Assembly (NCBI GenBank): GCA_030340625.1
Contig: JAOPHQ010005176.1
Location: 10,001 to 74,000, forward strand
Source of the DNA: Merluccius polli
Taxonomy: Eukaryota > Chordata > Actinopteri > Gadiformes > Merlucciidae
DNA length: 64,000 nt
Reading direction: 5' to 3'
Part shown: positions 11,573-22,149 of the stretch, piece after piece
How the letters are laid out: each line of letters begins with the position of its first letter
How positions within the stretch are numbered: position 1 is the stretch's first letter
Notes under the pieces: generated by a model
The model's database searches: none
What the model was told of the DNA's origin: nothing
Seen by the model: only the letters and a program-made list of their open reading frames with translations
Made by a program: the position numbers and the translations under genes

Positions 11573-12216
11573 TTCCCTCTTTGTCTCGCTCTCTGTCTCT
11601 CTCACTGAGTGACAGACATGTCACCTCTCCGTGATTCTGGAAGACAAAGACAAAACCCTTCAACCAGCCTCCGTCCCTTCACTGTGGGACGGTGAGAGGG
11701 GGGAGAGGGGTCCAGACAAACAGGTTCAAGAAGTACATAGGTTATACATGACCAAGTAGATAGGCTATAAACAAACCTCATAGTATGTTTTCCTCATCAA
11801 AAAGAAATACCGTAGATATTAAATATATGCAGTGTTGTCTCAGACATGCCCTTGATATTGCAAACCACTGTGTCTGGAAAATGTAATCAATGGAGTTAGT
11901 TTTAGAGCAGAGCCAGAACTAGGAAGTAATGTGTTTTCTCTATTTCAGAGAAGGCTATTTCCTCTTTAATCTCCTATTCCTCTTGAAAGGTTGTGGGACC
12001 TCGGTAAGCCGATAAGCTCTGCCTCCCACAACTTCACAAAAGTCGATGTGAAAGCCGACCGATCAGAGTAAATGCAGCACATTTACTGTCTTCAAAATAA
12101 TTCCCCACCATGTACATGTATACTTTTTTTATAAATATATAAAAATATATAAAAACGTGCATTACTCTAATGTGTTATGTGAATGAAGGTCGGTGTTAGA
12201 TCAGAGAGAGGTGTCA
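11573..12216. other. Non-coding stretch, nothing recognised
   Basis: Unique sequence up to the TTAA insertion site of the next element. Confidence 0.5.
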
Positions 12217-12959
12217 TTAAAGGACAATTCCGGCGCAAAATGAGAGCATATGATCATAACACATGTCCACCGAGTTGGACCGTTCTCTGGGATCAGTTCT
12301 CATTCTAGTGGAATGGAACCAAAGATCTCGAAAACCGCTAATTAGCGTATTAATTAGCGTTCACAAAAACAAGCGGGCGCCATCTTTGGAAAACAGTCAC
12401 GACCAGTCGAACGACGATTGTAGCGTCTCATTTTATTCTCGCAGCCGGGAAAAGCACACACACGAAACATTTTCTTCTCTTCTCTATGCACTGTTCGCAC
12501 TTTGCACACCTTCTACTGCACACCTTCTGATTCATGGACATCTCATGTGTTCGCCTCTTCCGGCTCGTTACGCTGCGCGGCGTTCGGCGCTCGACTGGTC
12601 GTGACCATTTTCCAAAGATGGCGCCCGCTTGTTTTCGTGAAGGCGCTGGGTTTCTAAACTTTATTTTGAATAAACTGTCTGTACACATACAAAGTTCTCA
12701 ATGCTTCGTTTTACATGTAGGGACCTCATTATGCTGCCGTGGAAGTGTGGTGCCATTTTGAGCCGTGTTAGTGGTATAGAATTGCGATTCATTTTACATG
12801 AACGTCTGCCCCCACAGCTAGCGTTATAAGCTAATTAGCGGTTTTCGAGGACTTTGGTTCCATTGGACTAGAATGAAAACTGATCCCAGAGAACGGTCCA
12901 ACTCGGTGGACATGTGTTATGATCATACGCTCTCATTTTGTGCCGGAATTGTCCTTTAA
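12217..12959. mobile_element. Non-autonomous TTAA-target inverted-repeat element
   Basis: The element proper is 12221-12955 (735 bp), flanked by TTAA on both sides (12217-12220 and 12956-12959). Its 126-bp terminal inverted repeats (12221-12346 and 12830-12955) differ at only a handful of positions and start AGGACAATTCCGGC. A second inverted pair of about 51 bp lies inside (12360-12410 and 12591-12641, core AAGCGGGCGCCATCTTTGG). TTAA duplication with an AGG...CCT end is what the Kolobok superfamily and its T2-type MITEs use; piggyBac also uses TTAA but usually starts CCC. No transposase frame is present, so it depends on an enzyme made elsewhere. The centre (12420-12590) is unique cargo. Confidence 0.88.
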
Positions 12960-13436
<477 letters not shown>

Positions 13437-13604
13437 GAGGAGAAAAGCCCAGAGGTGGGAATCAAATCAATACCTGCAGGCAAGGGGAGCTAACAAGGTC
13501 TGTCTGGCGTTGTGTTCTGCTTCTAAGTAACGTCAGGGGACACGCCCCAACAGTTAGACCATCACATGTCTAATGGAGTAGCGCGGTTATGCTTGCACAT
13601 GCGG

Positions 13605-13659
13605 GCCCTTGAAAGAGTGTGTGCGTGTGTGTGTGTACGCACGACTGAAAGAGTGTGCA

Positions 13660-13693
<34 letters not shown>

Positions 13694-13885
13694 AGACTGA
13701 AAGGGTGTGTGTGTGAGTGAATGAGTGTGACTGGGACAGAGAATGTGTGTGTCTGTCTGCGTGTGTGTGTGTGTGATTGTGACTGTGACAGAGAATGTGT
13801 GTGTGTGTGTGTGTGTGCGCACGACTAAAAGAGTATGCGTGCGTGTGTGTATGAGCGTGACTGAGACAGTGTGTGTGTGTGCAGA
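13605..13885. repeat. TG-rich minisatellite with higher-order units
   Basis: Not a plain TG run: the words 'GACTGAAAGAGTGTG' (about 13643, 13695 and a variant at 13826) and 'GACAGAGAATGTGTG' (about 13735 and 13787) recur in order between TG blocks, giving two or three diverged units of roughly 50-100 bp. Confidence 0.8.
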
Positions 13886-13952
13886 ACGAGAACGTGGGCT
13901 TGTAACTTACAATGTCAGGTATGCATGGGATGCAGCTCTGTAAACGCACAAA

Positions 13953-14281
13953 TGGGTAACAATAAGGTACACAAAACGTGGGTAGTTACTGAGGAACGAA
14001 TGAGTAACGAATGATGAACAACCAGGGCCCTAACTGGGGCCCTAACAGGGCCCCAGTTAGGGCCCTGGTTGTTCATCATTCGTTACTCAGTAACGAATAC
14101 AGTAGTCCCCTAGTCTGTTTACCAGTAACTCCTCAGTAGTTACTGAGTAACTGTCACTTAGGGCCCCAGTTAGGGCCCCAGTTAGGGCCCCAGTTAGGGC
14201 CCTGGTCGTTCATCATTCGTTACTCATTCGTTCCTCAGTAACTACCCACGTTTTGCGTACCTTATTGTAAAGTGTTACCCA
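13953..14281. mobile_element. Fold-back (MITE-like) element
   Basis: About 329 bp bounded by inverted TGGGTAAC / GTTACCCA ends. The left arm (13953-14043) and the right arm (14180-14281) are near-perfect reverse complements except for a short gap in the left copy. The inner right half carries a tandem of a 13-base unit (TTAGGGCCCCAG-type, about 14158-14202). The end sequence resembles the 'GGTAACACTTTACAATAAGG' termini common in fish genomes. No clear 8-bp target duplication is visible; only AAA is shared, which is not informative. No coding capacity. Confidence 0.85.
14002..14088. repeat. 42-bp perfect palindrome inside the fold-back element
   Basis: Arms 14002-14043 and 14047-14088 are exact reverse complements separated by AAC. 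The core is GGGCCC-rich, so a transcript would form a very stable hairpin and the DNA could extrude a cruciform. Confidence 0.97.
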
Positions 14282-14589
14282 AAAATGTTCTGTAAGATGG
14301 TCTGCAATCATAATTAAACTAAACATTTAAACAAAAAATTCATATTGTGTGTGTGGGTTATGCCCTCAGGAAGGAGTTCAGACAACAGGGAAACAGGATG
14401 ACAGCCAATTAAAAAGTAAAAGTAAAAAGAAAAGTCACTATACACAAATAATTTAACATTTTTGCATTGTTGTCATAATATGCAGTTTGGATTTAGCTAA
14501 CCTCAAAATAATTCACAGAAAATATGTTTTACATTGCATTAAGCAAGTCCTATCAGTGAATATTATGCATTTGCAAATGTTCATTCTGT
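14282..14589. other. Non-coding stretch, nothing recognised
   Basis: AT-rich unique sequence. Confidence 0.5.
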
Positions 14590-15240
14590 ATCTGTTGGAC
14601 TTTCCGTCTGGTTTGTATTGTTTTGTGCTGTTATCTTTCTGTTATCATCAAGCTTTAATTTAATGGTGTCTCGCACCTTGCTTACAGGAAAAAATAATTT
14701 ATTCATTGTTGATAAGATTATGGCAGAAAGCAAGGCGTTGTAATGAAGTGGAGATATAGTGTGGATTACACTCGAACGGGTTAACCTTGATTGCCTTGGT
14801 AATGAAACCATAGCCAGCGCTTGGCAGCCGGCCCTCCAACACATCAATACACATGCATTCAAAACCGTTTCAAAAAGTGTCTCTGATATTCCCGTTGGTA
14901 CCTTTTTAATGTCAAAAACACTGCAACTAAATCAAGGTCTCTCAAAAGAAATGTTGGCAAAGAGACAACGCCACCATCTCCAATCTCACATATTACACCG
15001 TACACACGCACTTACAATGAGTGTGTAGGTGTAACATTAAGTGAGATGGGATTGTGCGCGGCACTCCACCTTAACAAATAAATACATAAACCCTTCGGCT
15101 GAGTGAGCACTTGGCCGTGCTGCAAAGTCCCGTCTGGCCCTGGTGATGATATTCCTCTCCGTTGCCCCATAAGCCATTTCAGTGGCCAATCGATGGCTTG
15201 TTAGCAAAGTTAGCCTGCCTTGATTGAAAGGGCATGGCAA
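14590..15240. promoter_or_regulatory. Enhancer-like unique islands (two)
   Basis: Two complex segments, about 14700-14880 and 15055-15240. The second includes 'GGCCAATCGATGGC' (about 15184-15197, a CUX/ONECUT-like ATCGAT core next to CCAAT) and 'AAAGTTAGCCTG'. Frames of 67-93 codons have no domain. Motif content only. Confidence 0.25.
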
Positions 15241-15791
15241 GTACTTGTGTTCCTAAATTGCGTGGCCCATGTTCCCGTCAGGTTTGATAAGAGTTGAGAT
15301 GGGCTGGGCTAGTTGTTGGTTTGTCCAATTCACACTGTGGCAATTGCAGTAGCCACCCGGTTCTTTGATTTACTCCACCCTTCACCCCCACGCTTATATC
15401 CTTTGCCCATTAGCTGGATTGATTTGAGACCAACACGGTGTAATAATAGGAATGTGAACCTATGTGGTGGGAATACTACAGCGGGTCTCTCCGCTAGAAC
15501 CGACATATATCTGGATAATAACTGCTGAAACCACCGGAATTTATTCGCAATGCTTTTCATTTGCAACCCGTATACATTTACTGTAATGTAAATTATTATT
15601 ATGATGTTTGGACGCGTTTTGCTGGACGGCAAAATGCGATGTTTGATGCGCAGTGCGTGCCTATTCGTCAGAGGTTAAGTAGAAGTAGACGCTACCATTT
15701 GCATATGGCAGTATAATGCGTTAACCCTTCCTGCCGACTCCTATATCATTCATTTTAATTAGTGTATGTTACCTTTGCTGTTCAACACGCT
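15241..15791. other. Non-coding stretch, nothing recognised
   Basis: Unique sequence; overlapping frames of up to 100 codons carry no domain. Confidence 0.5.
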
Positions 15792-15806
15792 CCCCCCCCC
15801 CCCCCC
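15792..15806. repeat. (C)15 homopolymer
   Basis: Cytosine run, i.e. (G)15 on the minus strand. Confidence 0.95.
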
Positions 15807-15899
15807 GTATCATAGCAACAGCATCCCCACTCCGCGACGTAATTGTTTGTTTAGCAAGCAGTAATCAATCATATCAATCACTCCAATCACTAGTTACCT

Positions 15900-16340
15900 G
15901 TCAGACTGTCCATCCGTGAAATAGATACACTTTACGAAGTGAAGTATTTTTCACTCTTGTTGTGAAGCCCTGTGAGGACTTTGATACGACTTATCAGCCA
16001 TATCTGTCAATCTTCATCTCCTGCACTTTTGTCTTCCACTCCTCGGAGGTAATGGCGGCGTGAACAGAAAACACGTGAATAAACATTTGGTGCTTTGACT
16101 CAAACCCTGTATTGACGACTCGAGACTATTTGCAGTTCAAACCAGATCAATATCCAATTAAGGAAAGGAAAAGAGAAGCTGCAGCCATTATCATATCTCC
16201 GCACCATTCCTCCTCCGATGGAGTCCGGGCCGTAAACTCACTCACACAGCGTCCTGGAATGCACTTAAATTGGCCGTAATAAATGAAGATGGCTCATCTC
16301 CATTCCTTTCTTCTTTCCCACATGATCAGGTGAGTCCGGA
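15900..16340. promoter_or_regulatory. Enhancer-like unique island
   Basis: Repeat-free segment with 'AATATCCAATTAAGG' (about 16150-16164), an ACACGTGAATAAA word (16070-16082, E-box CACGTG) and 'GGCCGTAATAAATG' (16270-16283). Candidate conserved non-coding element; not confirmable here. Confidence 0.3.
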
Positions 16341-16381
16341 AGAGGTGATTTCCGTGAGATAATGTAATGGTGCCGGAGAGG

Positions 16382-16441
16382 GGAGGAGGAGGAGGAGGAG
16401 GAGGAGGAGGAGGAGGAGGAGGAGGAGGAGGTGGTGGTGGT
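16382..16441. repeat. (GGA)n(GGT)n microsatellite
   Basis: About 16 GGA units followed by four GGT units; encodes fake poly-Gly. Confidence 0.97.
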
Positions 16442-16587
16442 GCAAGTGGATATGTTTCAGAGGGGATGGTATTTGGGAACTTTTATCAGTTGATTAATGG
16501 AGCATTGCTATGCATAGCTTATGAAATGAGAGGTGGGGAGATTGCTTTCCTATCTTGATGGGTTGATAATGAGGACGTGCGTAGGCT

Positions 16588-16610
16588 GGGGGGGGGGGGG
16601 GGGGGGGGGG
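16588..16610. repeat. (G)23 homopolymer
   Basis: The longest guanine run in the window; a possible G-quadruplex former. Confidence 0.95.
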
Positions 16611-16774
16611 TGGGTTGGGGTCTTTACCTTTCTCAGTCAACAGCAGCTGTCATTACACCTTTGGTCTCTCTATCAGTCCCTGCCATCTCTCTTGTGCGGC
16701 GCATCTTCGCCAGGGTAATCTCACGGAGCAATTAGGAATCTCTCTCTTCCTTTCCCTACTTTTCCGTATTTTAA

Positions 16775-16836
16775 TGGCAAATTATATTATCGACCGCTCC
16801 TCTCCAGCTGTGGAAGTCTGTCAACTCCGGGGTGTG

Positions 16837-16878
<42 letters not shown>

Positions 16879-17049
16879 GGGTATAGCCATGGCTCATTGG
16901 TTCAGCATTACGCTGTGGGTGCAACTTCACGCAAAGCAAACTCCACGTGCCAATTATTATTATTTTTTTAAATATACACATATATGTATATATATATATA
17001 TATATATATAAAGTGGTAAATTTGAGCCATTTGTTTATGGCTCAATCAA
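16775..17049. repeat. Direct repeat, copy 1
   Basis: Matches 17398-17661 over its full length. Shared words in order include CGACCGCT, CTCCAGCTGTGGAAG, TCAACTCCGGGGTG, a TG array, GAAGGGTATAGCCATGGCTC, CAACTTCACGCAAA, AAAGTGGTAAAT and TTTATGGCTCAATCA. In this copy a (TA)n tract (about 16977-17010) has grown where copy 2 has only TATGTATACA. Confidence 0.93.
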
Positions 17050-17397
17050 GATGCGCTTGTGGCCGAACCACAGCGGTCAATCAGCGTCCTACGAGGACTG
17101 ACTGGCAGCTAGGGGCGTGGCTTAGGTGTGGCGACAGCGAGAAGAGACTGTTTGTTTGAAAAAAAACCAATGGCGGCTCCTAAAGAGGTTAGCGTAGCAT
17201 GCTGCTATAGCATCAGTTGCAGCTGAACTGGAGAGTATTTCTTAATTGGAAGAAGAGCAAAGAACGGCACTTTTTCCCGATGGAAAAGGTGTTTTCCCCT
17301 CTCCTCCTATAGGTCATACGGTTCGTTGATCTGATTGGTTGAAGTTAGCCCGTGACAGTAGGCGAAAGACAGATTTCATCCAATCACCTGCCAAGTA
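17050..17397. repeat. Unique spacer between the direct repeats
   Basis: 348 bp not shared with the flanking copies. It has CCAAT words on both strands ('CCAATGGCGG', 'GATTGGTTGAAG', 'CATCCAATCACC') typical of fish transposon-derived DNA. With the flanking direct repeats, which begin TG and end CA, the whole resembles a miniature LTR element, but no purine-rich tract precedes copy 2 and no target duplication is seen. Confidence 0.5.
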
Positions 17398-17450
17398 TGG
17401 CAAATTATAATCGACCGCTTCTCTCCAGCTGTGGAAGTTTGTCAACTCCG

Positions 17451-17503
<53 letters not shown>

Positions 17504-17661
17504 GGGTATAGCCATGGCTCATTGGTTCAGAATTATGTACGCTGGGGGTACAACTTCACGCAAAACAAACTCCATGCGTCACACCCAATTACCCATAAAA
17601 AATCCAGATGTATGTATACATAAAGTGGTAAATGGAGGGTATTTGTTTATGGCTCAATCAA
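17398..17661. repeat. Direct repeat, copy 2
   Basis: Second copy of the 16775-17049 repeat in the same orientation, with a longer pure TG array (17453-17501). Confidence 0.93.
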
Positions 17662-18000
17662 CACCCCTATGGCATAAATATGCGGTGACAAGTATGTAAA
17701 AGATAAGCAGTGTGTCCCTAGTCCCTGTATTGATTTTTGTTTTTGCCACTTAACCACAGCCAAAATGTGTGCAGTGGATCAGGGCATGGAGTCAGGCGGG
17801 TCATCAGGTCCGTTTACTCTTAACAACGCCAATTAGCTCATCGGGTTTATCCACAACACGTCTAATTGATCGCAAATAGCGCTGAATGGATTTGGACTTG
17901 ATTGGCCGTGTTCCGTCCGTGCGTCTGTACCTGTTTTCCACCACTTGTGTATGAACAGGAATGGGCAGTGTGTTTAACACTGTGACCCGCATTGCAGCAG
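17662..18000. promoter_or_regulatory. Enhancer-like unique island
   Basis: The part 17760-17960 has 'CGCCAATTAGCTCATCGG' (about 17828-17845) and 'CGTCTAATTGATCGC' (about 17859-17873): two ATTAG/TAATTG homeodomain-type cores within 45 bp in complex sequence. Candidate only. Confidence 0.3.
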
Positions 18001-18001
18001 C

Positions 18002-18040
<39 letters not shown>
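18001..18040. repeat. (CAA)13 microsatellite
   Basis: Perfect CAA run. Confidence 0.97.
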
Positions 18041-18041
<1 letters not shown>

Positions 18042-18778
18042 GCTATTATATTGGAATTGCTTGTTGGGATGACTATTGGATTCAGATGGAGGAGGGGAAG
18101 GGGGATGCTTGCTGTTGTTAATTATGGCATGTGAACTGTAATAAAAGCATTAATCCGAAGGTATTTGCCCGTCTGAAGATTGTGTTTTGTGAACAGCCCC
18201 CATAAATAAGTATAGTCCCCATCATCGCATTAACATGAAACATGAAAGAACCAACAAAAGAACAGTGGTGTAGTTGTCATGGAAAGCCTTAGGCCTATGT
18301 TGGTTATCTCCGGTAAGTTGTGTGAGGTGACTGTTAAGAAGTGTGGATTATTTTTAAATATTATTTAATATTTCCTAATTATTGTTTTACCATATAACTT
18401 TTTTTTCTGTCAATCACACATAGGACTCAAATACAACATACATATATTACGAAATCCTGGAGGAAATGCTGTATCTGTACCGGCAACACATGGCGTTGTT
18501 CTTTTATTAATTAATTACGCACAGAGGTTCAACACTCAATAATGACACAGAGATGAATCTGTGTCTCAAAATTAAAGAAACTTGTTTGCAAGCAATAGCA
18601 TGATGTAGGCCTATGTCTAAAAAGCACATTTAAAATGTTGTTTCAATGGACTCAGGTCCTTGGAAAAAAAGAAGAACGAGAAACAGCAACAACAACGATG
18701 AATAACTCTGGATGGATAGATGCGGTTAAGCTGTGTGAGCATCCCCCTCACACAGCCACAATGGATATTTAAACAGCG
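18041..18778. other. Non-coding stretch, nothing recognised
   Basis: AT-rich unique sequence without a recognisable feature. Confidence 0.5.
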
Positions 18779-18804
18779 AGTGTGTGTGTGTGTGTGTGTG
18801 TGTG
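18779..18804. repeat. (GT)13 microsatellite
   Basis: Perfect GT run. Confidence 0.95.
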
Positions 18805-18829
18805 GCAATAGAGAACAATGACTTCTCGG

Positions 18830-19380
18830 CGCGGCTGGTTAGGCAACAGCCCCCCGGTGGCCCCCTCGTCTTGTCAGCCTCTGCGAGTTGAATGTGTTGT
18901 TGTTTATAAATAAAGATGCTTTTGGATCATTTCGTCATTTCATCCCCCCCACTCTTGACTTTGCCGGTGACATTAAAAGTCATCCCCTGAAGCAACGCGC
19001 CACCGCTGCTGATCCAAGAAGAGAGGAGCCATTATCATTTCCAGTAGAACCAGAATGCATCCCAGAGGATTGTTTCCTGAGCTGATTGGATATGAGCTCT
19101 CCGCCCTTATAAGGCCTGCTTCCTGTTTAGGCAGAGCCCCTGTGTCCTACCTTATGGTCATTCTGTGCTTGACTCTGATCTTATTACGGCACCTGTGTGA
19201 ACACACATTGTAATTGCATCATCTTTCTCATGTGTCCCTGCTCCCCCGATGATAGGGGAGGGCGTTTGAAGATGATGCAATTAGATAAGCGCTGTGTAAG
19301 ACAGGATGGGAACATTGGGTGCTAACTCGATAGCGCACGCATCGCACCGGACAATTGGCTCTTGATTGACATAATTGACA
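18830..19380. promoter_or_regulatory. Enhancer-like island with CArG box and nested inverted repeat
   Basis: A perfect SRF-type CArG box CCTTATAAGG lies at 19105-19114. Downstream, TAATTGCATCATCTT (19211-19225) and its exact reverse complement (19269-19283) enclose a second inverted pair CTCCCC / GGGGAG (about 19241-19260), giving a 73-bp nested hairpin whose outer arms hold ATTGCAT-type words. Known family facts: CArG boxes bind SRF; whether either site is used is unknown. Confidence 0.35.
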
Positions 19381-19972
19381 ATTAACATGGGTGTGCATGA
19401 AACGCATCCAAGTGGTCGGAGTGAAGCGTTCATTTGTTGTCAGAGCTAACATAATGCTGATACTCAGACACATGCTGTTTGCAGATTTGATGTGGAATTT
19501 GTTTCTTTGTATGCGTGTGCTTGTGGATGGGAGGGTGGAGAGAGACAGGACACAGGCTGGAGTCCAACCAGGGTCGCAACGAGTGGATATGCTTTTTAAC
19601 AATGTTGAAATAATTAATAATAATAAAGAGTGTGGATGTGGGGGTGTGTGTTTAATATTTTTTGTTAACAAAGGCATTCAACATTTTACTGAAACACAAT
19701 ATAAAGTGGCCTTAAGCTATCACATGACATTGCAAAAACAAAAACCGTATTGCTGCATATTAATGTATGCAATACAATTCAAAAGAAAATCATCTGGTTC
19801 CCATAATATCATTATAATACTAATAATACTAATAATAATACAACTACTAATAATAATAATTATTGTTATTATTATTATTGAATGTGGTTATGGCTTTCTG
19901 ATTCCCTAATTTCCTCATGGTTGATGGGCCTTAGGAGTAAAAACCACTAAATGAGTGCGTGTGTGACCCAGC

Positions 19973-19975
<3 letters not shown>
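19381..19975. other. Non-coding stretch with ATT-rich tract
   Basis: Contains an imperfect ATT/AAT array (about 19806-19880). A 172-codon plus-strand frame crosses this array, ending in Ile-rich sequence from the repeat; not a gene. Confidence 0.55.

Positions 19976-20013
<38 letters not shown>
19976..20013. repeat. (TA)19 microsatellite
   Basis: Perfect TA run. Confidence 0.97.
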
Positions 20014-20016
<3 letters not shown>

Positions 20017-20554
20017 GGAAAATTAGGGAGGGCAGAAAGTTATTTGACTCCCCTGACCTTCCCTGTCTTGACAACATCGATCCATTTATCTTCCTGCTTT
20101 TGCACTTCAGTGCTCATTAGTCTTGATGTAATTTCCCCTTCCTGTGGCTAGTCACTAGGGCAGTCCGATAAGGTGTTAGACACAGCTCTTCTCGCCTTTA
20201 TCTCTACGCACACTGCTCAGGAGTGATGACGCAGCTTATGCAATACCCAGGAAAAATAGAATAATATATAATGAAACTAGCATAATTGCAACTGTTCCTG
20301 AAATGACCTGAGAGAGCTTTTTTCTTTCTTATCGTGTGTGTGTATGTGAGTGTGTGTGTGTGTGCGCTTGCCATTTTCATTGCTATCTATAGAGGTCATC
20401 TGGGACAAATGAGCACAGTTCAATGACATTTCAATTAGTCAAACCAACCAATATGGATCTAATTCAATATTATTGAATCAACCATTAAAAATCATACATA
20501 ATTTGTGCACTATGTTGTTGTGCTTTATTTGCAAACGAGGGCTTGGCAATAAGT
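20014..20554. other. Non-coding stretch with one TG tract
   Basis: Unique sequence except for a TG tract at about 20333-20364. Confidence 0.5.
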
Positions 20555-20965
20555 AAGGATTTATGGCCTACAAGGCCGTCAACAGAACTGCCCCTACCTA
20601 CCTCCAAGCGTTAGTCAGACCCCATGCCCCTGCTCGACCTCGGCTGGCCGGCTGGTACCGCCATCGCTAAGAGCAAGCAGAGGTCGCACAGCAAAGTCAC
20701 AACTCTTCCCGCAGCAATGGTGGACCGAGCTTCCTGCCGATGTCAGGACTGCAGAATCGGCCACCAGCTTCCGCAAGAGGCTCAAGACTCACTTGTTCAG
20801 ACTAACACTTAACTTAGCAATTGGGAGTGCTTGAAACTTGTTCTAGTGACGTCCTTACTGTACCGACAGCGATATATACTGTTGCACTTTCTTCTGACAA
20901 ATGTACTTATTGTAAGTCACTTTGGACGAAAGCGTCTGCTAAATGCCCTAAATGAAAAATGTAAA
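20555..20965 (+). mobile_element. L2-type LINE, 3' end (truncated)
   Basis: Reading plus-strand with frame changes gives the end of a LINE ORF2: 'WTELPADVRTAES' then 'SFRKRLKTHLFRLTLN' (about 20722-20815), the usual C-terminal block of fish L2-clade elements. About 100 bases later comes the L2-type 3' tail: TGTAAGTCACTTTGGACGAA then AGCGTCTGCTAAATG (20910-20945). The 5' part, with endonuclease and reverse transcriptase, is absent, as expected for 5'-truncated LINE copies. Internal frameshifts show it is dead. SINEs sharing this tail would be partner elements. Confidence 0.88.
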
Positions 20966-21479
20966 TGTACAGCAATATACCAAATATAACCAAATGCATG
21001 AAATGACAAAAATATAGATATTTAGTTTAATAGGAAAACCGATGGAACTGACTGTGAACCGTGCCAATAGTAAATCAAGGTATTCTTGGTTTCCCAGCAG
21101 CTGCAGCTCCCCTACGACAGTATCTCCAGCATGTCAAGTTCACCTGCAGAAATCGACACGTGCAAAGCGGTTGCGCAGATAGTATCTACCATGAGAATGA
21201 ATGTCGTCCTCACCTCTTCACTATCGTCCCGAATAAAACGAGCTAGGGCATCATCCATCATTCATAATGACGCTGATCATCTCTTATGGGCTCGTATATG
21301 ATAAAAAAAAAGAAAGAACCAAAAAGAAAAGAGTTGCTGATGTAGAAATGCCCTCGTTTACAATTCTGATTCTTTTGGGTCCTACGCACCTTAACCTTGG
21401 GTTGGATGGGAGAGGTAATACATTTGTCATTGGAGGGCTGTGGCCAATGCACATAAAGGGCTCTTTTAAAAGAGATATA
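20966..21479. promoter_or_regulatory. Unique stretch with enhancer-like part
   Basis: The part 21060-21290 is complex and repeat-free (CAGCAGCTGCAG at about 21097-21108 holds an E-box). 21300-21330 is A-rich. Low-confidence regulatory candidate, otherwise nothing recognised. Confidence 0.2.
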
Positions 21480-21905
21480 TCACTGGGTCCTTGCTGATGA
21501 GGTCTGCCCTATTTGGTGGATTATCCCGCGATTCATTCTCATTTATTCTCCCACCGGCTTCTAATTTGAATGACTGCGGTGGGGATCATTAAATTGAAGG
21601 TTATCAACTCGGGCGGCAGTCGAGAGGTGTCCCTAAGCACTGCGACGATGACACCGCTTTCGCTTTCATGGTCACCTGGTGGCGGTCACTAATAAGCCCT
21701 GTGACTATGGGATGACCTCACTTGCATCAAAGAGTCACCGTCTTCCCTATCAAAGTGTTGGCATCAAACAGCAATGCGGGAAGGTATGTAAATGTCAAAA
21801 AGGCCGTTTTGTGTGTATTCCGCGGGGAAATGAAGACGTCTTGATGATAAACCTGGTGAATGATAACTGACAGGTTGTAGCTTGTTTCCTGTCATATTGT
21901 TAAAG
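21480..21905. promoter_or_regulatory. Enhancer-like unique island
   Basis: Long repeat-free segment with 'GATCATTAAATTGAAGG' (about 21584-21600), 'TAATTTGAATG' (21561-21571), two CTTTGAT/ATCAAAG TCF/LEF-type words (21728-21733 and 21749-21755) and a TGATAACTGACAGG word (21860-21873) with a TGACAG MEIS core. The combination of TALE, homeodomain and TCF words is typical of developmental enhancers, but this is inference. Confidence 0.35.
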
Positions 21906-22149
21906 GGTAATGAAGCCTCCTGTTTCCTCTGGCCTGTGGTGCTGACACAGAGAGTTGGAAAAAATGTACTGCTGTTAACTCCAGCTTCACCTTTTGTGTG
22001 ATGTCATTGGCACCTTTGAAGGTAGTCTTTTTTTGTAAATGCATTTAAATGAGACTATTATGTACAAAGTATACTGCTGGAATAGATAACGAGATAGGAC
22101 TCCAGCTTGGCCAATAGGATTTTTATGCATTTGGCTTACATGTGATTGG

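Noticed and set aside
19391..19909. 172-codon plus-strand frame
   Set aside because: Last third is Ile-rich from an ATT array; no domain.
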